Below, piece by piece: positions 20,096 to 31,886 of a stretch of DNA of 64,000 bases. Numbering within the stretch: position 1 is the first letter of the stretch; each line of letters starts with the position of its first letter. This DNA is from Laguncularia racemosa (taxonomy: Eukaryota > Streptophyta > Magnoliopsida > Myrtales > Combretaceae). The stretch is from the NCBI GenBank assembly GCA_037954665.1, contig JBBMOL010000599.1, forward strand, positions 1 through 64,000, in the 5' to 3' direction. Below the pieces are notes generated by a model. The model was not told the origin of the DNA. It saw only the letters and a list, made by a program, of their open reading frames with translations, and searched no databases. The position numbers and the translations under genes are program-made.

Positions 20096-21298
20096 TGATG
20101 TTCCTAAAACCAAGATTAAGCACATACAAAAACCAATTTGAAAGACAATCAAACTAGTCACAATCACATGAATAATGGTGTCAATTTCCAATGAATGTAA
20201 CCAATTCTTCAATTGGGATGTGTTCAATCTTAAATCAAAATATGATATAGCTCTAATACCAAATTATGATATGCTTAATAACCAAGATTAAGAACATGCA
20301 AATGAACTAAATGAACAACTTCAATTCACAAGATCAAACCGGTTCAAAAGGGTCAAAAATTGCGCAAACCCTAATTGAGGAATGATGAATCAAATGATAA
20401 AATCAAGGAAATGAAATCCACAAAGATGTTAATCCTTAATTGAATCAATTAACCAACTTAATTCCAAGAGAAATCCAATCAACAATACACAAATCAAACT
20501 ATGATCCTTCTTACAACAAAGAAGCTCCATGCCACAAGAACAAGTACAAATTGATGGAATTAACAAGTGCTAAAAACCAATTAATTATTTAATGAAGGTT
20601 TGATTACAAAAGAAATAAAAAATCTGATCAAGAAGACTTCAATCCAACCCTAGATATAACTCACTAGAATGAAAAGAAAACACAACAATTAGAAATTGAT
20701 ATGACTTACAATTTTCCCTTATTACACTCGCCACAATTCCAATTCTTGGGACTAAAATTGATAAGAGAAATTGAACTAGGAAGAACCTTAATTCCCTCAT
20801 GTAAAGTGTATGTTCTATTCTAATTTTGCCTCCCCAAACCCTACTTTAAGCAAGTATTTATAATTGCTCCCTTTAGGGTTAGAAAATGCATAAAATTAAA
20901 ACTATGCCACTTTTAAGGTGGCCGGTCCTAAAACTTAATTACAACCAAATAAAAGTGTCCCAAAAGAAAATACAACATAATAGTCCAAAAAAATAATTAT
21001 AAATAAAAATAGTCTTCATCATGCTAGCTCTTCCATAGGATTCATCGGCTCAGCTCATCACCGGTTTAGGTCGGTCCATGAATAACCCACAAGCTGAGTC
21101 TGAGTGAGTTTGTCCATCGCCCTATAAAGCATAATAAGTTTTCTTGTTGGAATATACAATACATGAATAAGAGAAAAGAGGTTAGTAAGCAAATAATTCC
21201 AGGGTCGATTTGCTCAAAATGGGCTCGCATCGCCAATATTCAAAATCCTTTAGTTCTTACCCTAATGATAGGTCTTGTCGAATTTTGATTCCTATCAT
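20096..21298 (-). repeat. Composite LTR 1 (family A)
   Basis: 1203 bp. On the + strand it starts TGATGTTCCTAAAACC and ends TTTTGATTCCTATCA, the reverse complement of TGATAGGAATC. The embedded PBS duplicate lies near 20250-20263 (AGCTCTAATACCAAA). TATTTATA near 20856 is the TATA region of this copy. Confidence 0.85.
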
Positions 21299-22330
21299 CT
21301 ACTCGGGCCTCAAAAAGATTTCTCCTCAAATCTAACAGATCAAATGCAGTAGAGACTCTGTTTCCTCCTTGCAAGTCACCTGAAGAAGTATCACTATAGA
21401 ATCCCAATATTCGAAATACCACAGGGGGTGATTGTTTTCTCTCCTCCATTTCTAGGATATATCTCATTTGCAACACATAATGATCCATTATTCACTGAGG
21501 TCTTCCCTATCTGAACTCGTTCAATTGATATTGTTTCCTCCTTTTCTAACTCATCTGTATGTCACTGATCCTCATGGTCTTCTAATGGTTGGCCCAACTG
21601 CTCATTGTCCTCTGAAACCGCTGAAGGTGAACATAACTGTCTCTAAACAGTCTGGCTCTTTGGTGATAGGCTCATCCGACTCTGACCCTCAGAATCCTTC
21701 AATAGTTTACTCAACTGCTCATGAGCCTCTAGTACCTTTGAATGTGAATACAACTGCCTCTGAATAGTTTGTTCCTCTAGTAGTCTACTCATCTAACTAT
21801 GATCATTAAGATCCTCTAATGGTTTGCACATCTGTATCTAACAAATTTTGTGCTCTAAAGGTTGGCTCATGTCACTAGAAACCTCAAGTACCTCTAAAGA
21901 GTTGATCATGTGGCTATAACCCTTAAGTATCTGTGATGGTTGTCTCATCTGTCTTTGTTTATCCTGGACCTCTGATGGAGACATAGGGTTCAATACTATA
22001 CATTTACCATCCTTTCTGAACATATAAGTATTTCTATACCCATCATGTAATACCATCCTGTCATATAACCATAGTCTACCAAGCAATATGTGGGATACAT
22101 ACATAGGCGAAATATCACACTCAATCTCATCAAAGTATTTATCCCCTACACTGAATGGTACCCTAGCTCTTTGGGTCACATGCAAACTGCCCTGATCACT
22201 AAGCCAACGCAATTTATATGGTTTAGGATGTGGAGTAGTAGCAAGTTTTAGTTTCGATACTAACGATGCTGCTACCACATTGGTACAACTATCACTATCA
22301 ACTATAAGGACACATAAATTTTCTTATACC
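21299..22330 (-). pseudogene. Protease plus 13-residue repeat domain (internal 1), start lost
   Basis: In the minus direction: FYTSYKV..NLCVLIVDSDSCTNVVA, a protease whose catalytic motif reads D-S-D instead of D-G/S-G, then ILLGRLWLYDRMV (Pro of LGRPW replaced by Leu). About eight 13-residue units follow, such as NSLEVLEVSSDMS, SKVLEAHEQLS and SPSAVSEGNEQLG, then LEKEETISIE, a decayed ILGFYSDTSSGDL and NLFEARVDDR at the LTR. Gag is absent. The MSSEMF start seen in F is also gone, through a deletion joining the leader (GATTTGATTC) to TATACTTC. Several stops are present. Confidence 0.78.
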
Positions 22331-23790
22331 TTATAAGAAGTATAGAATCAAATCCAACTACAAGTGTTTAAGTAACTAGTTCAATTACTTTCACACTTTA
22401 ATGACTTGATTGAATTTTAAATTCTACTACTCAAAACCTTCCTTTCTTATTAAGGTTTCACAGTACAATAAATCACAAATTGCAGCACCTTAACATAAAC
22501 ACAAATGCACAACTCCACCATCATAAAACTCCCTTGCTCACGGTTCCACCACCAATCACGCCACTAGCAACAATTCTCTACTCAACACACAAAACCACGC
22601 TAAAAATACACACACACTGTTCACTAAATTTACAAAAATACAACACCACACACATACACTCCTCTTCAAGCCACGGTGCACTTTCCCCACATCCACACAA
22701 ATATCAAACCGTAACTCCAACAACAAAGGCAACTCAAATTTCAAATTCAAAATGAGTTCAATAATTGCAATATTGCACAAATGGTAAGAGGCCTTTTCAA
22801 ATTCAAAAGATACACAATTAACTATGACTTAATGTGTATTTGAGATTTCAATTTGACCTCTTAATGTACACTCTCAATTCTGATTTCAAATTTGAAAATA
22901 ATAATTATGATTCCTCCAATTTCCAAAAATGCACACACTACACAATTCTACTTCACAATTGAAACACCACTCTTCCCCTTCACGGTTTGCTATCCATGCA
23001 CTACACTCTCACACTTTAGCCTCAATGTGCATCACCTTAATCCACACAACTTCCACAAATTCACACCACTTTACGACACCTCAAGTGCAACACACTCACA
23101 CTGCCACTTACACAATGCATACACAATGTACTAAATTCAAACAATAACAACAACACTCATGGTGCAACACCTTCTTCTCACCACACGCAACACAAACTTC
23201 ATCAATTCACTACTCCTCCTCAAGGCAAATTTAAGGACAATATGTTGCAAATTCTTCACTTCAAACACAATTCCAAATCGCAACTTACATAAAAAGCAGC
23301 AATTTAAATTTGAAAATCAAACCACTTCACTAATTGCAACTCTTCCACATTTGGTAAGAAGTAATTTTCAAATTCAAACAAACACACATTAACTCCTTCA
23401 CTCTTAATGCTTGTTTTGAAAATCAAATAATTTCCAAATCTTCCACACCACTCAAATCTGGAAATGCTCAATTATTCCTCTAATTTTTCGAAACAAACAA
23501 TGTAAGGATCACAATTTTTCTCCCTACACAATTGCACTTTCGAAATTGCATTCAAAATCCACTACTTTCCTCTTCCTCCATGGTGAAGTCCACGACATAA
23601 AAGCTTCAACAAGATATCAAAACTCACTCCAACATGCAGCAAATTCAACTTCTACTCAAGACAATTCACACCACTTCAAACAATGACAACAATAATTTCA
23701 ATTTACTCCCAATTTTGGAATTGAAGATGTAACAACATGAACCCTAAATTTCCAAAATTCAAAATCAAACAACCCTTCTCATAACCTCAA
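22331..23790 (-). other. Leader of internal 1
   Basis: About 1.46 kb between PBS and protease, with no coding sequence. It is homologous to the leaders of A1, F and internal 2 (AATTTGAAATTC and ATGGTGTTGCACC words on the minus strand), with many CACA-rich runs on the + strand. Confidence 0.65.
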
Positions 23791-23802
23791 GCTCTTATAC
23801 CA
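23791..23802 (-). other. PBS of internal 1
   Basis: In element direction TGGTATAAGAGC follows GGCACATCATCTTT, one mismatch to the initiator tRNA-Met complement. Confidence 0.7.
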
Positions 23803-23844
23803 AAAGATGATGTGCCTAAAACCAAGATTAAGCACATACAAAAA

Positions 23845-24847
23845 TGATGTGCTCAAAATCAAGTTCAAGCACAATCAAATGATTCAAGAAAAACAATTCA
23901 CAAATCACATACAAACCGGTCCACTTAGATGACAATTCACGTGAACACCTTTGGAGATTTTATGGAAAACCAAAGATCAAATGATGTAATTGCAATCCCA
24001 ATTTGTAATCTTCACCATATGATAACAAAAATAATTGAATTCCACATGAATCAAACCAAAATGGATGGCATCAAAACCGTGATTTGCACTTTTCCTCCAA
24101 TTCCAATTCATGCCAACACTAAAATGATATTGAATTCAAGTACTAAAAGAACAATCAATCTTAACAAGACAATTGTTCACGAATTATATTCACAAATAAG
24201 TCCAAAAAACTTCAAATCCACCCTAGATATGACTCACTAGAGAAGAAATGAAAAACAACAAAGAAAGAAATTGATATGACTCACAATTTCCTCTTGTTGC
24301 ACTCGCCACAATTTCAATTCTTGGGTTGAAATTGATAAGAGGATTAGAACTAGGATGAACCCTAATTCCCACACGTGAAGTGCTATTATTTAATCTGCAA
24401 AATGGCCTCCTCAAACCCTACTATGAGCAAGTATTTATACTTGCTACTCCTAGGGTTAGAAAATGGTCAACATTACAAGTTTGCCACTTTTAAGGTGGCT
24501 AGTCCTAAATGAAAATTACAATGAAATGAAAGTGTCCCAAAAGAAAATACAACCTAAAATAGTTAATAAAACAATTACAAAGTACAAAATATCATAAGTC
24601 TTCATGAACCAATGCCTCGGAATGGAAAACAATCACAGTGGGTCTTTGATTGTAAATTTGAAAATGTCCCATGTCCATCAACTATCGTAAGACATATTGA
24701 CATCCCATGGAGAATTATTATTGTACCTGTAAGATTATTTCTCAAATATTTATTAGAATAAAAGATATAAAGTAAAATATGAGTGATTTGGATCATCATC
24801 TAAATCAAGTTCTGAAAGTTTCGAAGGTGTCGGAAATTTTCCCATCA
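23845..24847 (-). mobile_element. Solo LTR-E
   Basis: 1003 bp, on + TGATGTGCTCAAAATC to GGAAATTTTCCCATCA, flanked by AAAAA at 23840-23844 and 24848-24852. Removing it restores CACATACAAAAACCAATTTG, the uninterrupted sequence at 20113. Contains the palindromic TATA core (near 24427-24446). No internal region. Confidence 0.88.
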
Positions 24848-24899
24848 AAAAACCAATTTGAAAGACAATCAAAAAATGTCAATCAAACTAGTCACAATC

Positions 24900-25944
24900 T
24901 GATAGGAATCAAAATCTGACAAGACTTATCATTAGGGCAAGAATTAAAAGATTTCGAATCTTGGCGATGGGGACCCATTTTGAGCAAATCGACCCCGGAA
25001 TTATTTGTTATCTAACTTCTTTTCTCTTATTCATGTATTATATATTCCAACAGGTACACTTATCATATTCTATAAGGCAATAGACAAACTCCCTCAGACT
25101 CAGCTTGTGGGTTATCCATAGACCAACCTGAACCGGCGATGAGCTGAGCCGATGGATCCTATAGAAGACCGGTGTCATGAAGACCATTTATTTTATATAT
25201 TTCTTCTTTTATGAACTATTTTAGTTGTATTTTGGTTCTAGGACACTTTTATTTCCATGTAATTTTCATTTAGGGCTAGCCACCTTAAAAGTGGCAAACT
25301 TGTAATTTTGAGCACTTTTTAACCCTAGGAGTAGCAAGTATAAATACTTGCTTAAGAGAGGGTTTCAGGAGGCTTAATTTTGCAGAAAAACACTTCACAT
25401 TTTCGTGAGAGGGCTTAGGGTTTCCTAATTCCAAAATTCTCTTATCAATTTCAATCCCAAGAGTTGAAATTGTGGCGAGTGCAACAATTGGAATTTGTGA
25501 GTCATATCAATTCCTACTTGTTGTGTTTTCTTTTTCTTCTCTAGTGTGTAATATCTAGGGTTGGATTAGAACATTCTTGGTCAGATTTACTTGTTGTTAT
25601 CCACGAATTCTTGTGATTATTTGAAGGAATTATCAAGTTGATTCAATTCATCTTTAAGGATTTCCTTGTTAACGTGATTTTCACCATTGAAAAAGGGATT
25701 GTTTTGTTACGGTTTTCTTTTATCAAATTGAGGCTTCATTTGCGTGGATTATATGAAATTAGAGTGTTTTTAGATGCCATTTCCATTGTGGTATTCAGAT
25801 TATATCATTAGTTGTTTGAATTTCATCATTTCATCATTAGGTTTCATTTGAAAAGTGCCATTTTTTGGATCCGATTTTGCCTAGACTTGAGATATCTTTT
25901 CTTAAGTCTTTTGGATGTGCTTTTAAGTGTGTTTAGGCACATCA
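24900..25944 (+). repeat. F 5' LTR
   Basis: TGATAGGAATC to GTTTAGGCACATCA. It lacks the embedded PBS duplication of the family-A LTRs, so F represents the simpler form. The palindromic TATA core AGCAAGTATAAATACTTGCT starts at 25333. Confidence 0.95.
25339..25346 (+). promoter_or_regulatory. F LTR TATA box
   Basis: TATAAATA within perfect 8-bp inverted arms AGCAAGTA and TACTTGCT around TAAA. Its copy in the 3' LTR is at 28411-28418. The arms make the site nearly symmetric, so transcription either way is conceivable (inference). Confidence 0.75.
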
Positions 25945-25950
25945 TCTTTT

Positions 25951-25962
25951 TGGTATCAGAGC
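25951..25962 (+). other. F primer-binding site
   Basis: TGGTATCAGAGC after a 6-base spacer (TCTTTT), a perfect match to the initiator tRNA-Met complement. Confidence 0.9.
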
Positions 25963-26979
25963 TCTTGTTGAGAGAAGGGAATTGGTTGTATTCAATTTCG
26001 TGGAAGTGATCAACAATTAAGGTTGATCAAGTGGAAAAAAACGCAATTGTGTAGTTGTTGTTGTTGTTGTAGTTTGAGATTGCGAAATTGTTTTGGATTG
26101 GGATTTAATTTTCTGATTATTGGAGTTGATTTGAGAAGGTTATTATATCACTTTGTGGATACTAATTCACATGGAAGAGTAGAAGTACAAAGTGAAATTA
26201 CCTTAGCAAATTGTTTGAAATTGTGAAACTTACCAATTGTTGCCGTGTAGCTTGTGGCGTTTGTGGAGTTGTGAAGTTTGTTGTTTGAATTCAATTATGT
26301 AATTCTGAATTTGTGAAGTTAAATTTGCAGATTACATTAAGTTTGGTTAGTAAGGAATTATTTGAATTCAAATCATATGCAATTAAGTGGTGGGAGTTAA
26401 TGATTGCTATTTGAATTTGAATTCATTGTTACCAATTGAGGAAGGCTTGCAATAAATGAAGATATTTGAAATTCAAATTGTAAGTTGCTGCCTATAGTGG
26501 GATTCGGAATTCATTTTGGGAAAGCTACTTATTAATCTTTTGTCTTCATTATTTTCCATAGAAGTTGAAGACTACTTGTAATCAATATTCACCTTGTTGT
26601 TGCCGTGGAAGTGATACATCTTAATTGTTGTTGTTGTTTGTGTTGTTGCCGTGGAGTTATTGGTGGAGTGAGTGCACTGTGATTGAAGGTGTGTGTGGTG
26701 GTGTAAATTTTTGGATTTATGTGGATTAAAGGTGCTGCACATTAAGATTCATGGTGGGTGTAAAACTTTAGCGAAAAAGGAAAGTGAGTAATAGAATTTC
26801 AAATTCAAACAACTCATTAAATGTGTGAAAGTAATTGAACTAGTTACTTAAACACTTGTTGTTGAATTTAATTCTATCTACTTGGAAGTAGTTGAGTGTA
26901 CTTTATTTGTGGTTTGGTTGTGTACTTGAACCTTGGAAGTGTGAAGATAATTATTGTATTGTTGGATTTTAGTACAATC
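25963..26979 (+). other. F untranslated leader
   Basis: About 1.0 kb without a credible ORF. It contains a short (TTG)n microsatellite near 26055 and blocks shared with the leaders of A1 and D. The leader could hold a packaging signal, but none can be identified by eye. Confidence 0.75.
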
Positions 26980-28155
26980 ATGTCTAGTGAAATGTTTCAT
27001 TATGCTAACATATTGCATTGGGACATGACTTCTTTTCAAACCATTGATGAGGGACAAAGAGAAAACTTGTTCCATACTTCTTGTAGGGTATAAGGAAACT
27101 TGTGCACAATTATTATTGATGGCGGTAGTTATACTAATGTTGTAGCTACATCATTAGTATCGAAGTTGAAACTTGAAACTATCCCACATCCTAAACCCTA
27201 TACATTACATTGGTTGAATGATCAAGATGGTCTTTGTGTAACCCAAAGGGCTAGGGTACCCTTCAGTATAGGGGACAAGTACTATGATGAGCTTAAATGT
27301 GATATTCTTCCTCTTTGTGCATCCCATATATTACTTGGTAGACCATGGTTGTATGACATGATGGTATTACATGATGGGTATAGAAATACTTATATGTTTA
27401 AAAAGGATAATAAACGTATAGTATTAAACCCTATGTCACCAACAGAGGTCCAGGAGATGCAAAGACAGATAAAACAACCATCACAGAATCTTGAGGATCA
27501 TAGCCACATGATCAAACCATCAGAGGACCAAACTGTGCAGATGCAGACACCAATGTGCCAACCTTCAGAGGATCCTGATGATCATAGTCAGACTAGTAGA
27601 CCACCAGAGAGCCAAACTGTTCAGGGACAGTTATGTTCACCTTCAGAGGTTTTAGAAGGTAATGAGCAGTTGGTCCAACCATTAGAAAACCATGAAGATC
27701 AGCGACATACAGATGAGTTAGAAAAGGAGGATACAATATCAGTGAAATGGGTTGAGTTAGGGGACACCTCAATAAATAATGGGTCATTATTTGTGTTGCA
27801 GAAGATATACATCTTAGAAATGGAGGAAAGAAAACAATCACCACCTGTAGTATTTCAGATATTGGGATTCTGTAAAGATATTTCTTCAGGTGACTTGCTA
27901 ACAGGAAACAAAGTCTCTACTGCATTTGATTTTCCAGATTTGAGGATAAATCTTTTTGAGGCCCGAGGAGATGATAGGAATCAAAATCTGACAAGACTTA
28001 TCATTAGGGTAAGAATTAAAAGATTTCGAATCTTGGCGATGGGGACCCATTTTGAGCAAATCGACCCCGGAATTATTTGTTATCTAACTTCTTTTCTCTT
28101 ATTCATGTATTATATATTCCAACAGGTACACTTATCATATTCTATAAGGCAATAG
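26980..28155 (+). pseudogene. F ORF: protease, 13-residue repeats and pol-like tail (one TAA)
   Basis: ATG 26980 (MSSEMFHYANILHWDMTSFQ) opens one frame of 391 codons, broken only by TAA at 27091 (codon 38) between SCRV and GNLC. The minus-strand relative has a sense codon there. Protease: IIIDGGSYTNVV, D at about codon 47, LLGRPWLYD. Repeats from about codon 166 to 247: QPSEDPDDHSQTS, RPPESQTVQGQLC, SPSEVLEGNEQLV and QPLENHEDQRHTD, period 13. Then LEKEDTISVKWVEL, ILGFCKDISSGDLL and FEARGDD at the LTR border. The frame continues 61 codons into the 3' LTR with a hydrophobic stretch (YLTSFLLFMYYIF) before its stop. No gag domain is present. A downstream restart could still give a complete protease. 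Confidence 0.85.
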
Positions 28156-29016
28156 ACAAACTCCCTCAGACTCAGCTTGTGGGTTATCCATAGACCAACC
28201 TGAACCGGCGATGAGCTGAGCCGATGGATCCTATAGAAGACCAGTGTCATGAAGACCATTTATTTTATATATTTCTTCTTTTATGAACTATTTTAGTTGT
28301 ATTTTGGTTCTAGGACACTTTTATTTCCATGTAATTTTCATTTAGGGCTAGCCACCTTAAAAGTGGCAAACTTGTAATTTTGAGCACTTTTTAACCCTAG
28401 GAGTAGCAAGTATAAATACTTGCTTAAGAGAGGGTTTCAGGAGGCTTAATTTTGCAGAAAAACACTTCACATTTTCGTGAGAGGGCTTAGGGTTTCCTAA
28501 TTCCAAAATTCTCTTATCAATTTCAATCCCAAGAGTTGAAATTGTGGCGAGTGCAACAATTGGAATTTGTGAGTCATATCAATTCCTACTTGTTGTGTTT
28601 TCTTTTTCTTCTCTAGTGTGTAATATCTAGGGTTGGATTAGAACATTCTTGGTCAGATTTACTTGTTGTTATCCACGAATTCTTGTGATTATTTGAAGGA
28701 ATTATCAAGTTGATTCAATTCATCTTTAAGGATTTCCTTGTTAACGTGATTTTCACCATTGAAAAAGGGATTGTTTTGTTACGGTTTTCTTTTATCAAAT
28801 TGAGGCTTCATTTGCATGGATTATATGAAATTAGAGTGTTTTTAGATGCCATTTCCATTGTGGTATTCAGATTATATCATTAGTTGTTTGAATTTCATCA
28901 TTTCATCATTAGGTTTCATTTGAAAAGTGCCATTTTTTGGATCCGATTTTGCCTAGACTTGAGATATCTTTTCTTAAGTCTTTTGGATGTGCTTTTAAGT
29001 GTGTTTAGGCACATCA
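27972..29016 (+). repeat. F 3' LTR
   Basis: 1045 bp, same ends as the 5' LTR, preceded by GAGGCCCGAGGAGA as purine tract. TATA box at 28411-28418. The three LTR differences are all C:G to T:A type when polarised towards A/T. Confidence 0.95.
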
Positions 29017-29271
29017 CAATCACATGAACAATGGCGTCAATTTCCAATAAATGTAACCAATTCTTCAATTAGGATGTGTTCAATCTTAAATCCAAATATG
29101 ATATAGCTCTGATACCAAATTATGATGTGCCTAAAAACCAAGATTGAACACATGCAAACAAACAACTTCAATTAACAAGATCAAACCGGTTCAAAGGGGT
29201 TAAAAATTGCGTGAACCCTAATTGAAGAATGATGAATCAAATGATAAAATCAAGGAAATGAAATCCACAAA

Positions 29272-30330
29272 GATTTGTCCTCAAATCTGAAAGATTAAAT
29301 GCAGTAGAGACTCTATTTCCTCCTAGCAAGCCACCTGAAGAAATATCACTGTAGAATCCCAAAATCTGAAATATCATAGGCGGTGATTGTTTTCTCTCCT
29401 CCATTTCTAGGATGTATCTCATCTACAACACAAATAATGCTCCATTATCCACTAAAGTCACCCCTATACCAACCCGTTCCACTGAAACCGTTTTCTCCTT
29501 TTCTAACTCATTTGTATATCACTGATCCTCATGGTCTTCTAATGGTTGGCCCAACTGCTCATTGCCCTCTGAAACTGTTGAAGGTGAACACAACTGTCTC
29601 TGAATAGTCTGGCTCTCTGATAACAGGCTCATTTGACTCTGACCCTTAGAATCCTCCATTGGTTTACTCAACTGCTCATGAGCCTCTAGTACCTCTAAAT
29701 GTGAACATAACTGTCCCTGAACAGTTTGGTCCTCTGGTAGTTTGCTCATTTGACTATGATCATCGAGATCCTCTAAAAGTTGGTACATTTGTGTCTGACA
29801 AATTTTATGTTCTAAGGGTTGGTTCAACTGATCACGGCCCACTGACGGTCTACTGATTTGTTGCTGAACCCTTTGAACCTCTAAAGGCAACATCGTTTTC
29901 CCTCTTTTTGGAATACATAAGTATTCTTAAAGCCATCATGTAAGACCCTCCTATCATATAACCAAGGCCTACCGAGCAATATATGGGATGTACACATAGG
30001 TAGAATATCACACTCGATTTCATCACAATATTTATCCCCTACACTGAAAGGTACCCTAGCTCTTTGGGTCACATGTAAACTCTCCTAACCACTAATCTAA
30101 TGCAATTTATACAGTTCAGGATGTGGAGTAGTAGCAAGTTTTAGTTTCGATACTAATGATGTCGCTACCACATTGGTACAACTACTACCATCAACTATAA
30201 GGACACATAAATTTCCTTGTACCCTACAAGAAGTATGGAACAAGTTTTCCTTTTGTTTTTCATCCTTAGTAGCAAATGTAGTCAATGTTCGGTGCAATAC
30301 ATTAGTATAATGAAACATCTCACTAGACAT
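29272..30330 (-). pseudogene. Protease plus 13-residue repeat domain (internal 2), gag-less
   Basis: Minus strand ATG at 30330 gives MSSEMFHYTNVLHRTLTTFA, the same gag-less start as F, then ENLFHTSCRVQGNLCVLIVD and SSCTNVVA (protease, D-G-S-S) and ILLGRPWLYDRRVL. Nine or ten 13-residue units follow (29519-29893): LPLEVQRVQQQIS, QPLEHKICQTQMY, QLLEDLDDHSQMS, KLPEDQTVQGQLC, SHLEVLEAHEQLS, KPMEDSKGQSQMS and SPSTVSEGNEQLG. The C-terminal module (YILEMEERKQS, ILGFYSDISSG, DLRTNL) is cut at 29272, where it fuses to LTR sequence. A frame break near 29890 and stops near 29525 and 30090 disable it. Confidence 0.8.
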
Positions 30331-31866
30331 GATTGTGTTCAAACCCAACAACACAATAATTATCTTCACACTTCCACAGTTCAAGTACACAACCAAGCCA
30401 CAAATGAAGTACACTCGACTACTTTCAAGTAGATAGAATCAAATTCAACTATAAGTATTTAAATAACTAGTTCAATTAATTTCACACTTTAATGACTTGT
30501 TTGAATTTTAAATTCTACTACTCAAAACCTTCCTTTCTTGTTAAGGTTTCACACTATAATAAATTACAAATTGCAGCACCTTAACATAAGCACAAATGCA
30601 CAACTCCACCATCACAAAACTCCCTTATTCACAGTTTCACCACCAATCACGCTACTACTAGAATGTCCTTGACAACACTTACAATAACCAACACCAAATG
30701 TATACAACCTGTACTAAATTAACAAAAACACAACACTACATACACTCTGCTTCAAGCCACGGTGCACTTTCCTCACTTCCACACAAATATCAAACCGCAA
30801 CTTCAACAACAAAGGCAACTCAAATTTCAAATTCAAAATGAGTTCTATAATTGCAATATTCCACAAATGGTAAGAGGCTTTTTCAAATTCAAAAGATACA
30901 CAAGTAACTATGACTTAATGTGTATTTGAGATTTCAAATTGACCTCTTAATGTACACTTTCAATTCTGATTTGAAATATGAAAATAATAATTGTAATCCC
31001 TCTACTTTCCGAAAATGCACACATTACACAATTTCACTTCACAATTGAAACACTACCACTCTTCTCCTTCACGGTTTGCTTTCCATGCACTACACTCTCA
31101 CACTTTAACCTCAATGTGGAGCACCTTACTCCACATAACTTCCACAAATTCACACTGCCACACACACTTACACACAACAACAAGTCACACTGCACTCACA
31201 CTAAACACACACAACTTCACTAAATTTTTACAAACGCAACTCTACACAAAACAACCACGGTGCAATAACCTCTCCAAATACAACACACACACACACAATA
31301 CTTCAAAGTATACACTGCCTTATCACTACACAAATCCAAAGCAATCCACAACTTATACACAAAAATAGCAACAATTCAAATTTGAAAATCAAACCACTTC
31401 ACTAATTGTAACTCTTCCACAATTGGTAAGAAATGATTTTCAAATTCAAACAAACACACATTAACTCCTTCAATCTTAATGTTTGTTTTGAAAATCACAA
31501 TAATTTCCAAATCCTCCACACTATTCAAATATGGAAATGCTCAATTTCTCCACTAATTTTCCGAAAACAAACAATGTAAGAATCATAATTCTCTTTCTAT
31601 ACAATTGCACTTCCAAAATTGCACTAAAAAATGCACTATCTTTCCTTTTCCTTCACGTTGAAGTCCACAACATAGAAGCTTCAACAAGTACTTCAAAATC
31701 ACTCCAACAAGTAGCAAGTTCAACTTCTACTCAAGACAATTCACTCCACTTCAAACAACTACAACAACAATTTCAATTTACCCCTAATTTTGGAATTGAA
31801 GATGTAAGAACATGAACCCTAAATTTTTGAAATTCAAAATCACATAATCCCTTCTCACAACTACAA
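30331..31866 (-). other. Leader of internal 2
   Basis: About 1.5 kb noncoding, homologous to the internal 1 leader. Contains a short (AC)n run near 31281-31296. PBS TGGTATTAAAGC (minus, 31867-31878) follows, two mismatches to the tRNA-iMet complement. Confidence 0.65.
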
Positions 31867-31886
31867 GCTTTAATACCAAAAGATGA

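Larger units (their letters stand above)
24900..29016 (+). mobile_element. Element F: very young gag-less, protease-only LTR retrotransposon
   Basis: 4117 bp. LTRs 24900-25944 and 27972-29016 are both 1045 bp and differ at only about three sites: C/T near 24938 vs 28010, G/A near 25171 vs 28243, and G/A near 25756 vs 28828. TSD CAATC lies at 24895-24899 and 29017-29021, inside a minus-strand A LTR. A perfect PBS (25951) and a leader precede a single frame with protease, 13-residue repeats and a pol-like tail. There is no gag, RT, RNase H or integrase. The near-identical LTRs mean recent movement using trans-acting proteins. Confidence 0.95.
23808..29271 (-). repeat. Composite LTR 2 (family A), interrupted twice and truncated
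   Basis: It starts TGATGTGCCTAAAACC next to the PBS. It is broken by solo LTR-E (23845-24847) and element F (24900-29016), and resumes at 29017 with the embedded PBS duplicate (GCTCTGATACCAAATTATGAT, near 29107). At 29271 it ends within CACAAAGAT and joins internal-2 coding sequence TTGTCCTCAAATC. The missing part is about 0.88 kb. AAAGAT occurs at both parental breakpoints. Confidence 0.78.

Noticed and set aside
27593..27844. Minus-strand frame opposite the F repeat domain (and similar ones at 3337-3699 and 21468-21767)
   Set aside because: It is the antisense of the 39-bp repeat array. It recurs wherever the repeat occurs and has no start context or domain.
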